Below are positions 33,365-41,386 of a stretch of DNA of 64,000 nucleotides, piece by piece. The position numbers were made by a program, and so were the translations under genes. This stretch comes from CAZQGO01 sp964593065. GTDB taxonomy: Bacteria; Oederibacteriota; JAAXVQ01. A model generated the notes under the pieces. It searched no databases and was not told where the DNA came from. It saw only the letters and a list, made by a program, of their open reading frames with translations. Each line of letters starts with the position of its first letter. The first letter of the stretch is position 1. The stretch is from assembly GCA_964593065.1 (NCBI GenBank), contig CAZQGO010000016.1, positions 4,054 through 68,053 of the forward strand. Direction: 5' to 3'.

Positions 33365-34531
33365 TCATTTTGATAAGGCCCGGTTGGCCAGCAATTGTTC
33401 GTAATGCGTCAGCATTTGCCGGGCCTTGGATTCAATGGACCAGTTTCTGGCCTGGACCGCGGCTTCGGCCCGCTTGGCCGCGTAGAGATCCCGGTCGCGC
33501 AGCAGCCGGTCCACCGCGTCGGCGAAGGCCTCCACGTCCAGGTCCACCGCGATGCCGCCTCCGCCCGCCAGCACGTCCTTGACGCCCATGGCGGCCACGG
33601 CCACGCAGGGCGTGCCGGCGGCCATGGCTTCGGTCAGAACCAGCCCCTGGGTCTCGGTCAAGGATGCCAGCACGTGGACGTCGGCCCCGGCGTAAAGATC
33701 CGCCCAATCGCGGCGGTCCATATATCCCAGGAAAATCACCTTGGCGTCCAGGCCGCGCCGCCGGCATTCGGCCTTGACCTCGGCCAGGGCCGGCCCCTGG
33801 CCCGAGATCACCAGGCGCGCCTTGGGCTGGCGTCCGGCCAGCCGCTCCAGAACGTCGAACAGGAAAGGCAGGTTTTTCTCGCGGGCCACCCGGCCCATGG
33901 CCAGCAGCAGCACGTCCCCGGGCGCGAAGCCCAGCTGCTTCCGCATGCGCTCGCCGTCCAGGTTCTGAAAGGGCGACAGGTCGATGCCGGTGGGATTCAC
34001 CACGATCGGCCGCTTCACCCCGTAGCCGTTCAGGGTTTCCCGGATGGGCGTGGACGGCACGACGATCATGTCATGCCGGTTGCAAAACCAGCGGGAAAAG
34101 CCGGAGGCGATTTTCCGCGCCCAGCTCTCGGGCACGATTTTGAAATACAAATGGAAGTAGGCCTCGAACAGGGTATGGTAGGTGTGCACCAGCGGGATTT
34201 TCAGGTTCCGGCCCCAGGACAACGCCGCCAGGCCCAGGGAAAAAGGCGTCTGGGTGTGGAGCAGGTCGAGCCGCCGGTCCGGCAGGTCCCGGAGCAGCCG
34301 CCGCGAGCGCGGCAGCCAGGTATTGGCCAGGCGGTCCTCCGGGTCGAAAAACAGGTAATGCGAGGGGAAGCGCCAGACGTCCTCCTCCTGGTCGCGATAG
34401 CCGGGAAACTCGGGCGCCAAGATCAGGACGTGGTGGCCGAGTTGGCGGTAGGCACGCGCGAAGGAGCGGATGGACTGGACCACGCCGTTGACGCGCGGCA
34501 AATAGGTGTCCGTGACCAGGCCGATCTTCAT
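33365..34531 (-). CDS. GT4-family glycosyltransferase
   Basis: A 388-residue two-Rossmann GT-B enzyme. The N-terminal MKIGLVTDTYLPRVNGVVQSI and HTYHTLFEAYFHLY match GT4 enzymes that glucosylate diacylglycerol or phosphatidylinositol-type lipids. The C-terminal donor site has GRVAREKNLPFLF and the E-x7-E motif ETQGLVLTE. No membrane helix is seen, so it is probably a peripheral enzyme at the inner membrane face. The acceptor is uncertain: glycolipid synthesis is the best guess. It overlaps the proS stop by four bases (ATGA). Confidence 0.88.
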   Translation of the reverse strand: MKIGLVTDTYLPRVNGVVQSIRSFARAYRQLGHHVLILAPEFPGYRDQEEDVWRFPSHYLFFDPEDRLANTWLPRSRRLLRDLPDRRLDLLHTQTPFSLGLAALSWGRNLKIPLVHTYHTLFEAYFHLYFKIVPESWARKIASGFSRWFCNRHDMIVVPSTPIRETLNGYGVKRPIVVNPTGIDLSPFQNLDGERMRKQLGFAPGDVLLLAMGRVAREKNLPFLFDVLERLAGRQPKARLVISGQGPALAEVKAECRRRGLDAKVIFLGYMDRRDWADLYAGADVHVLASLTETQGLVLTEAMAAGTPCVAVAAMGVKDVLAGGGGIAVDLDVEAFADAVDRLLRDRDLYAAKRAEAAVQARNWSIESKARQMLTHYEQLLANRALSK

Positions 34532-36255
34532 GCGGATTGTTCCGCGAGCAGTTCGCGCATGAGCTCCTGGACGCGGCCGACCACGCGCTCCCGCGGCGTC
34601 AGTTCGACGGCCTCGCGCCCGCGCACCTTGATTTCCACCAGGTTTTCGGAGGCGCGCTTGCCGAAGGTCAAGCGCAGGGGAATGCCGAGCAAATCCGCGT
34701 CCTTGAATTTCACGCCCGCGCGCTCCGCGCGGTCGTCCAAGAACACCTCGAGGCCGGCGGCCTGCAGCTCGGCGTACACCTCCTCGGCCAGGCGGTCCGC
34801 CGCCGGGTCATTGGGCACGATGGGCAGCAGGCAGACCGGGTACGGGGCGAGCGCCAGGGGCCAGAGGATGCCGTGGGCGTCGTGGTTTTGCTCGATGGCC
34901 GCGGCCGCGATCCGCGAAACGCCGATGCCGTAGCAGCCCATCACGCACAATTGCTCGCGCCCCGTTTCGTCCAGGAACACGGCCTTGAGCGCCCGGGAGT
35001 ATTTCAAACCCAGTTTGAAGACGTGTCCCACCTCGATGCCGCGCTCGATTTCCAGGGGCGTCCCGCACGCGGGGCACAAGTCGCCGGCTTGGGCCAGGCG
35101 CACGTCCAGCACGCGGTCGGGCGTGAAATCCCGCCCCACTGCGACGCCCAGCGCGTGCTGCTCGGCCCGGTTGCCGCCGGTCACCAGGTTCACCGCGCCC
35201 TGCAGGGAGTCGTCGAGCAGCACCTCGGCGACGCCGCGGAGGCCGAAGGGGCCGGAAAAGCCCACGGGCGCGCCCGTGGCGGCCTGGATCCGTTCGGGCC
35301 CGGCCAGCTCCAGGCGTGCGGCGCCCAGGGCGTTCCTGAGTTTCACTTCGTTGACTTCCCGGTCCCCCCGGATCACGACCGCAATCAATTTCCCGTCGGC
35401 TAAGTACAGCAGGGTCTTGGCCAGCTGCCGCGGGGACACGCCCAGAAAGGCGGAGACCTCCTCGACCGTGTGTTTCCCGGGCGTGGCGACCAAGCGCAGA
35501 TCCTCCGGGACGGCGCCCGTCAAAACCGGGTCCGGCAGCCGGCCGCCGGCCTTCTCCGTGTTGGCCGCGTACCGGCAGCCGGGACAGGTGGCGATGGCCT
35601 CCTCCCCGGTGGCGGCCAAGACCATGAACTCGGACGAAAAGGACCCGCCGATCGCCCCGGGATCGGCTTCCACGGCCTTGAAGCGCAGCCCGCAGCGCCG
35701 GAAGATCCGCTGGTAGGCCGCGAACATGCGCTGGTAGGCGGCCTCGGCCCCGGCCTCGTCGCGGTCGAAGGAATAGGCGTCCTTCATGAGAAACTCGCGT
35801 GCGCGCATGACGCCGAACCGCGGGCGGATCTCGTCGCGGAACTTGGTCTGGATCTGGTACAGGGTGAGGGGCAGCTGGCGGTAGGAACGCACGGTGCGGC
35901 GCACCAGGTCGGTGATGACCTCCTCGTGCGTGGGCCCCAGGGCGAAATCCCGCTCGTGCCGGTCGCGCACGCGGAAGAGCTCGGCGCCGTAGAGGTCCCA
36001 GCGCCCGCTTTCCTGCCACAGTTCGGCGGGAGACAAAATGGGCAGCATGACTTCCACGGCGCCGGCGGCGTTCATTTCCTCGCGGATGATGCGCTCGATC
36101 TTCTGCAGCACCCGCCAGCCCAGGGGAAGGTAGTCGTAAATCCCGGCCGCCACCTTGCGGATGAGCCCGGCCCGGACCATCAGTTGGTGGCTGACGACCT
36201 CGGCCTCGGCGGGATTTTCCTTCAAGGTTTCCAGTAAGGTCTGGCTCCAACGCAT
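34528..36255 (-). CDS. proS: Prolyl-tRNA synthetase, bacterial type with editing domain
   Basis: A 575-residue class II synthetase. Motif 1 lies in MNAAGAVEVMLPILSPAELW, motif 2 in FRDEIRPRFGVMRAREFLMKD, and motif 3 in CYGIGVSRIAAAAIEQ. Between motifs 2 and 3 lies the INS editing domain (about 225-400; KTLLYLADGKLIAVVIRGDREVNE), which removes Ala misloaded on tRNA(Pro). Residues MRWSQTLLETLKE are the standard start. The ribosome binding site is weak and distant. The long leader (36256-36383) carries three GGGAAAATC-like repeats. Followed by the coupled GT4 gene. Confidence 0.96.
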   Translation of the reverse strand: MRWSQTLLETLKENPAEAEVVSHQLMVRAGLIRKVAAGIYDYLPLGWRVLQKIERIIREEMNAAGAVEVMLPILSPAELWQESGRWDLYGAELFRVRDRHERDFALGPTHEEVITDLVRRTVRSYRQLPLTLYQIQTKFRDEIRPRFGVMRAREFLMKDAYSFDRDEAGAEAAYQRMFAAYQRIFRRCGLRFKAVEADPGAIGGSFSSEFMVLAATGEEAIATCPGCRYAANTEKAGGRLPDPVLTGAVPEDLRLVATPGKHTVEEVSAFLGVSPRQLAKTLLYLADGKLIAVVIRGDREVNEVKLRNALGAARLELAGPERIQAATGAPVGFSGPFGLRGVAEVLLDDSLQGAVNLVTGGNRAEQHALGVAVGRDFTPDRVLDVRLAQAGDLCPACGTPLEIERGIEVGHVFKLGLKYSRALKAVFLDETGREQLCVMGCYGIGVSRIAAAAIEQNHDAHGILWPLALAPYPVCLLPIVPNDPAADRLAEEVYAELQAAGLEVFLDDRAERAGVKFKDADLLGIPLRLTFGKRASENLVEIKVRGREAVELTPRERVVGRVQELMRELLAEQSA

Positions 36256-36278
36256 GTTTGCTTAAGCGCCTTTCGGGT

Positions 36279-36361
36279 GATTTTCCCTTGAAAACCATGA
36301 AATCCGATTTCCCTGTCCATGCGGGTTCCCGGTGATAAGGCCTCGATTTTCCCATAAAACC
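36279..36361 (-). repeat. Repeated GGGAAAATC motifs in the proS leader
   Basis: On the coding strand GGGAAAATC occurs at 36353-36345 and 36287-36279 with a GGGAAATC variant between them near 36313. The outer two are preceded by GGTTTT, making each an imperfect inverted repeat. Could be operator sites or small hairpins ahead of proS. No T-box consensus is seen. Confidence 0.5.
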
Positions 36362-36377
36362 AGGGAATGGACAATTT

Positions 36378-36411
36378 AAAAAAGGCGGCAGAAGACGGAT
36401 CGAACCCCGCC
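36378..36411 (-). terminator. Intrinsic terminator after the TPR gene
   Basis: Minus strand: GGCGG (36411-36407) pairs with CCGCC (36388-36384) across an 18-base loop, followed by six Ts (36383-36378). It separates the TPR gene from proS. Confidence 0.55.
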
Positions 36412-36432
36412 CGGTCCTCTACTCCCGGCGCG

Positions 36433-38976
36433 TTATCTTTCCCGCAAACGTTTCTCGGCAAATTCGCGGTAGATGTTCCAGATCTCGACTCTTTGCAGGT
36501 ATGACCGGAAACAGGTTTCAGACGCCGTTTTCCTTCCCGATAATTCGTCCGCCAACCCCTGGAAGAACAAGGGCTCCGAAAATTCCGGATTGTTATCGAA
36601 CAGTTGCTCCTCCGTGACGCGCAGCCCTCCGGGCCAAGCCGGTTTCTTTTCTCGAAAATCTTTCCGGGCCTCGGCGTATCCCTGTGCGAACTCTTTTTTT
36701 AGCTTCAGCGCCCGTTGAAAATCTGCCCGGGCACGGGATGTCCTCCCCAGCGCCTCGCAGGCCAGGCCACGCCCGATATACGCCTCGGCCAACCGGGGAT
36801 TGATTGCCAAGGCCGCGGAATAATCCGCCAAAGCCCAGAGGGGTCTGCCGCGGATCGCATGGATGTAGCCGACGGTGAGGCGTGCATTGACCTGGCTGGG
36901 ATTTTTGGCCAGAGCCAGGTCGCATTCGAGCAAAGCTTGATCATATTGCCCCAGTAGAAAGTAGGCGTAACCGCGCTGACCACGAACCTCGGGATTTCTC
37001 GGATTCGTCCGCAAAGCTTGTGTGAAATAATCCAGCGCTTGCTCCGGGCGGCCTTGAGCCGCAAGCAGGCCGCCTAGACCGGCCAGGAACCCGGGTGCAT
37101 TGGGATAAGTCCGCCACGCCCGCCGCAAATCCTCCGACGCCGGGGCGTACCGTCCCAGTGCCTGAAGCGCAAGCCCCCGTGTAAAAAAATCCTCTGCGGA
37201 CACCGGCTCGGCTTTCAGGATTTGCACATACTCTCGGTAGGCCGGGGAATACCGGCCATCGGCTGCATACGCCGCCCCGCACTGGCGACGCGCGTCCCGC
37301 AGGTAAGGGTCCTTCTTCAGGGTTTGCGCAAAACTTAGCCGGCCCTGTTCCCAGCGCCCCTGGGAAAGCAGGGCATATCCTCTTCCAAGATAAATTCCGG
37401 CCATTTCCGGATCGATTTTTTCGGATCGTTTAAAGTCCCGCAAGGCTTCGGCATAGCAGCCGGAAAAATAGTACATCCAGCCGCGAATGAGATATGCCTC
37501 GGCTCCGCCCGGCTTGATGGCCAAAGCTTGGTTCAGGTCGGAGAACCCAGCGGAATAATCGCTCTGAAGCTTTGCCCGCAGATATCCCCGGTTGATCAAG
37601 GCATCAACACAGTGCGGCTGCAGCTCCAGGGCCCGGGTATAATCCTCCAGGGCCGGCACGATTTGTCCGTTGACGGCGAAGGCTTTGCCGCGGCCAATAT
37701 ACATTTGTGCATTCTTGGGATCCAGCTCGATGGCCCGAGTAAAATCCTTCAAGGCCTGCGTCATGTCATCCTGTTCCATCAGAACCCAGGCTCGGTAGGA
37801 GTAGCTTTTCGCGGAGGCGGGTTCAAGTTTCAGGCACCGATTCAGGTCCGCCATCGCCCGTCCGTACTCGTGTTTCCGGGCCCAAACATACCCCCTGGCC
37901 AGATAGGCCTCGCTCCGATAGGGTGCCACTTCGACGAGCCGATTTAAATCAGCCAGCGCTTTCTGCCACTCTCCCTTGAACTGGAAAATTCCCGCCCGGG
38001 TGAGCAGGACATCCTGAGAATCCGGATGCACCGCCAGGATGCGGTCGCATAGACTCAAGACCCAGGGTTCGCCGTCTCTCAGGCTGATGGTATCTCCGAT
38101 GCTCTCCGTCAGCGTTCTTATCGACTTGTAAGGGAATCCGTCACGCCAGCGTCTTTCGATCCATTTCAGCGGTGTCATGCTCGTTGCTTTCGGGGATGAG
38201 CTTAGAAAAAAGGCCTCACTAAACCGCGGGTCAATGCGGTGGTAGGCATCGAGCCAAAGGCGAAATTTGGCCCGCAGGCGGGGATAGGACCGCACGTTCC
38301 GCATCAATTCCAGGGGATGTCCGAAAGCCTGTTCAGAAAATACGGCAAAATCTTCGGCGGGACTCGCCTGTGCATAAGGGCGCAAAAAACCCTGCCGCAA
38401 CAAATCCGGCGAGACGGTCCGATCCCTTGGCTGGTAGGGGTTCTGATCATAGACGAAGCCTTTCGGGTTGCACTGCTTCCATTCCGGCGTTCGAAAAATG
38501 CCCGTGGTCCGGTAGAATGCATGGGCGATTTCATGATGGATCATCCGCAGGAGGTACTCATCCGGAACTGCCGTCCACTCCGACGCAACATACACACAGT
38601 TGAGCGAGCTCATGCCGCCGATCGGGTGATTTTCCCTCGTCACGAGTTGTTTCAGGAGAAAAACGTGCCCAAGATATCTCGGCACCACACCCGGGGGATA
38701 TTGCGCCAAAGCCTGGGCCAGCAACTTCTTGGCGCGCGGAAAATCATGCAGAGCGATGGGCTCCGCCGCTGAACGATATCCCTTCCTTTCCGTAAAACGG
38801 GGAAGGACGTGGATGTGGATGCCGTACTCGTCCTCCAAGTCCTGAAAATACCAGACCTTGGCCGCTTCCAAGATCATCAGGTGGGACGGCACCCAAAAAG
38901 CCAAGACTCCGGCGAGGGCCAGATTGACGAGTGCTAGCATATACATGAGAATCCGACGGATCGTCTTGGCTCTCAC
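36433..38976 (-). CDS. Membrane-anchored HExxH domain protein with long TPR array
   Basis: About 847 residues. I choose GTG at 38976 (VRAKTIRRILMYMLALV) because AGGAAGG lies eight to nine bases upstream; longer GTG/ATG starts exist at 39042 and 39000. A signal-anchor helix (MYMLALVNLALAGVLAFWV) comes first. A domain of about 250 residues holds MIHHEIAHAF (an HExxH zinc motif, near residue 150) and SPAEDFAVFSEQAF about 60 residues later, whose acids could supply a third ligand. From about 310 to 790 at least a dozen TPR units follow (for example AYLARGYVWARKHEYGRAMA). Function unknown: a membrane-bound zinc peptidase or an inactive relative presenting a protein-binding solenoid. Its composition looks a little less GC-rich than its neighbours. 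Confidence 0.78.
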   Translation of the reverse strand: MRAKTIRRILMYMLALVNLALAGVLAFWVPSHLMILEAAKVWYFQDLEDEYGIHIHVLPRFTERKGYRSAAEPIALHDFPRAKKLLAQALAQYPPGVVPRYLGHVFLLKQLVTRENHPIGGMSSLNCVYVASEWTAVPDEYLLRMIHHEIAHAFYRTTGIFRTPEWKQCNPKGFVYDQNPYQPRDRTVSPDLLRQGFLRPYAQASPAEDFAVFSEQAFGHPLELMRNVRSYPRLRAKFRLWLDAYHRIDPRFSEAFFLSSSPKATSMTPLKWIERRWRDGFPYKSIRTLTESIGDTISLRDGEPWVLSLCDRILAVHPDSQDVLLTRAGIFQFKGEWQKALADLNRLVEVAPYRSEAYLARGYVWARKHEYGRAMADLNRCLKLEPASAKSYSYRAWVLMEQDDMTQALKDFTRAIELDPKNAQMYIGRGKAFAVNGQIVPALEDYTRALELQPHCVDALINRGYLRAKLQSDYSAGFSDLNQALAIKPGGAEAYLIRGWMYYFSGCYAEALRDFKRSEKIDPEMAGIYLGRGYALLSQGRWEQGRLSFAQTLKKDPYLRDARRQCGAAYAADGRYSPAYREYVQILKAEPVSAEDFFTRGLALQALGRYAPASEDLRRAWRTYPNAPGFLAGLGGLLAAQGRPEQALDYFTQALRTNPRNPEVRGQRGYAYFLLGQYDQALLECDLALAKNPSQVNARLTVGYIHAIRGRPLWALADYSAALAINPRLAEAYIGRGLACEALGRTSRARADFQRALKLKKEFAQGYAEARKDFREKKPAWPGGLRVTEEQLFDNNPEFSEPLFFQGLADELSGRKTASETCFRSYLQRVEIWNIYREFAEKRLRER

Positions 38977-39089
38977 ATCAGTATTCCTTCCTGTCGGCAT
39001 TTGCGGAGACGGCAGGATGTTCTGACAACGAAAAAGCCACACCCTGGAATCCGGTTCCGGGAGGGATCAAGCTGGAACCTCGCAGGCTC

Positions 39090-39309
39090 TTACGGGGTCG
39101 GTACCGCGCCGTCCGCAATCATTTTTTCCAGCTGGTCGGCAAGCTTGGCGTTAAGCGGACGCAGTTGCTGGACTTCGGCCCGCGCTTCGTCCGGCCGGAG
39201 CGGCCCTCGGCTCGGCGGACACGGGGCCCGGGCCTCCCAAAAACAAAACCGCGGCCGCCAGGTTCAGCAGGCACGCGGATGCAAGACACCAGGGAAGGAT
39301 TCGAGGCAT
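39090..39309 (-). pseudogene. Small exported protein gene with an apparent frameshift
   Basis: ATG at 39309 opens a good signal peptide (MPRILPWCLASACLLNLAAA, VLFLGGPGPVSA). The frame then decays and stops early. A second frame, one base off, carries the very protein-like end DEARAEVQQLRPLN, AKLADQLEKMIADGAVPTP and stops at 39090. The two together span 220 bases, one more than a multiple of three. A GC-rich run (CCCGGGCCCC) lies near the junction, so either a sequencing indel or a real mutation fits. The joined product would be about 72 residues. It follows the YVTN lipoprotein by 27 bases. Family not recognised. Confidence 0.5.
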
Positions 39310-39336
39310 GCTCCCTTTCCACGAACGCGGGTTGCG

Positions 39337-40305
39337 TTAACGGAAGAGTTCCTTGACTTCGTGAATGAAGACCGCCTGGTCTTGCCGGGAGGAGACATAG
39401 ACCTTCGAACCGTCCGGCGCCACCGCCACGGCTTGCGGATCTCTCCCGGTGGCCACGAACTTGCTTTGCCCGGTGTCCAGGTTGATGACCTGCAGCCCCC
39501 GGGGGCCCACGGCAAAAAGGCGTTTCCCGAAAGGCCCCGGGATGAAATCCTTGGTTCCCAAGGCCACGGTTCGGCTCAGACCGGCGGAAAGATAGGTGCG
39601 GTCCACGCTTTGAATGACGCTCGCGGCCGGGTAGGCGTCCTGTCCGGTGCACAGCACGAGTAAATTTCCGTTGCCGGGCATCAGCCGCAGGCGGGAAGGA
39701 TTCATGCGCACGGGCACCTGCTTGAACACGCGGCCCTGGTCCGGATGAATCACGGATAAGGCATGGCTTTTATTGTCCGCCACCCACAACCGGACGCTGT
39801 TCGGCTCCAGCAGCAGATCCAGCGGTTCCCGTCCGACTTCGATGACCGGCAGCGCATTGTTGCCGATAAACGGCCGGACCCGGTTGCTGTCCGGGCTGCA
39901 AACCCAGCCGTGCCGGTTTTCCGGATCGTAGGCCCATCCGGCCGGCCCGTCCGGGAGATTCCATGTCTGCAGGAGCTTGAGGTCCGGGCCGTGCAGGGTC
40001 AACACCTGCCGGCCTCCCCGGCACAGCACGCGCAGGGTATGGTTGTCCCTTTCCAGGAAGAGACGCAGCGGACCTGCGGTCACGCCCGCCTCGGCCAGCG
40101 TTTTCCGCTTGCGGACATCCCAGGCCTGGACGGTGCGCGCGCCCTCACAGGCCACGTACAGGCATTCTCCCCGGGCATCCAGGGCCAGGCTGCCGGGATC
40201 CGCCGCTGTTTCCAATTCATGCCGCGTTCCGCAGCCGGCGGTTAGGGCCATCAGGCCGCCGAGCACGAAAGCCAGCCGGATTTTACGCGGAGGATTCGGC
40301 AGCAT
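39337..40305 (-). CDS. YVTN/NHL-type beta-propeller lipoprotein
   Basis: A 322-residue lipoprotein with lipobox LMALTAGC at about 18-25, so it is lipidated at Cys25. Repeats of about 40 residues (SLALDARGECLYVACEGARTV; DLLLEPNSVRLWVADNKSHALSV; AVAVAPDGSKVYVSSRQDQAV) suggest a seven-bladed YVTN propeller. It starts within the last 23 bases of ispG, with GGGGGAAAG before the ATG, so it is translationally coupled. No enzymatic motif is visible. A role in envelope protein interaction is inferred from fold and location only. Confidence 0.82.
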   Translation of the reverse strand: MLPNPPRKIRLAFVLGGLMALTAGCGTRHELETAADPGSLALDARGECLYVACEGARTVQAWDVRKRKTLAEAGVTAGPLRLFLERDNHTLRVLCRGGRQVLTLHGPDLKLLQTWNLPDGPAGWAYDPENRHGWVCSPDSNRVRPFIGNNALPVIEVGREPLDLLLEPNSVRLWVADNKSHALSVIHPDQGRVFKQVPVRMNPSRLRLMPGNGNLLVLCTGQDAYPAASVIQSVDRTYLSAGLSRTVALGTKDFIPGPFGKRLFAVGPRGLQVINLDTGQSKFVATGRDPQAVAVAPDGSKVYVSSRQDQAVFIHEVKELFR

Positions 40306-41386
40306 GCGCTTTCCCCCGTTCCAGCAGGATTTTTTTCACCTGCGCCAGCAGGGCCGGAACGGCCGCGGCCGCCGTCACACGCCGCAGGGGCCGGCCCTGG
40401 GCGAAGAGCATGAAGGACCCGTCCGGTGCCCCGGCCAGTCCCGCGTCCGCGTGCCTCGCTTCGCCGGGACCGTTGACTACGCACCCCATGACCGCCAAGG
40501 TCAGGGGCTGGGTGATGTCGGCCACGGCCTTCTCCACCCGGCGCAGCATGCGTTCCAGGTCAATGCGGGTCCGGCCGCACGTGGGGCAGGCGATGATCTC
40601 CACGCCCCGCCTGCGCAGGCCGAGGGCCGAGAGCAGCTGGTAGGCAACCCTGACTTCCAGGACCGGATCGCCGGTGAGAGAGATCCGCAGGGTGTCCCCG
40701 ATGCCTTCCAGCAGCAAGGGACTCAAGGCCGCCGCGCTCTTCACCGCTCCGGCCAGGTCTCCGCCGGCTTCGGTCAGGCCGAGGTGCAGGGGCAGTCGGC
40801 TGCTGCCGGCCAGGGTGCGATAGGCGGCCAGGGTCGCCGCCACCTCCGAAGACTTGACCGACAGCACCAGGCGGCGCACTCCCGCGCGTTCGAAGGCGCC
40901 GGCATAGCGCACGGCCATCCGGGCCATGAGCCGCCCCAGGCTTTCGGAAGAGCGCGCGGCCCGGCGCTGCCGCTCCGGCACGGAACCGGAATTCACGCCG
41001 ATGCGCACGGCCACGCCGGCCCGGGCCGCGGCGCGTCCGATATCGAGGGCCGGCTCCAAGCCGAGATTGCCCGGGTTGATCCTGATCTTGGCCACGCCGG
41101 CCGCCAAGGCGGTCTTCGCCAGCCGGGCGTCGAAATGAATATCCGCCACCAGCGGCAGGGGCGAGGCCCGCACCAGGCGCGGCAGGGCTTCCGCCGCCCC
41201 CGCGTCCGGAACCGCCACCCGGACCAACTCGCAGCCCGCCTGCCGCAACCTCCGGATTTGGCGCAGGGTCGCGCGCACGTCCTGCGTCGGCGTCGTGGTC
41301 ATGGACTGGACCACGATCGGCGCCCCGCGGCCCAGATCGACCGCGCCCAGGCGCACGCGGCGGGTGGTGAGCCGGTGCGCCCTCAC
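40283..41386 (-). CDS. ispG: 4-hydroxy-3-methylbut-2-enyl diphosphate synthase
   Basis: A 367-residue MEP-pathway enzyme that reduces MEcPP to HMBPP. The N-terminal TIM barrel shows APIVVQSMTTTPTQDV, RVAVPD, ADIHFD and RINPGN. The [4Fe-4S] Cys ligands lie in IIACPTCGRTRID and VMGCVVNGPGEA. Translation starts at GTG (41384-41386), overlapping the rseP stop as GTGA; a longer frame would lie within rseP. With dxr three genes upstream the operon encodes two MEP-pathway steps. Confidence 0.95.
   Translation of the reverse strand: MRAHRLTTRRVRLGAVDLGRGAPIVVQSMTTTPTQDVRATLRQIRRLRQAGCELVRVAVPDAGAAEALPRLVRASPLPLVADIHFDARLAKTALAAGVAKIRINPGNLGLEPALDIGRAAARAGVAVRIGVNSGSVPERQRRAARSSESLGRLMARMAVRYAGAFERAGVRRLVLSVKSSEVAATLAAYRTLAGSSRLPLHLGLTEAGGDLAGAVKSAAALSPLLLEGIGDTLRISLTGDPVLEVRVAYQLLSALGLRRRGVEIIACPTCGRTRIDLERMLRRVEKAVADITQPLTLAVMGCVVNGPGEARHADAGLAGAPDGSFMLFAQGRPLRRVTAAAAVPALLAQVKKILLERGKAHAAESSA

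Noticed and set aside
33350..33380. Similarity of CCCGAAGCCTAAGC at 33350 to CCCGAACCCTAAGC near 63228
   Set aside because: Only a short diverged match, and one copy overlaps the end of a coding region. Not enough to call a repeat family.
36384..36411. tRNA T-loop-like GGTTCGATCC after the TPR gene
   Set aside because: No acceptor, D or anticodon arms can be built around it. It lies in the loop of a terminator-like hairpin.
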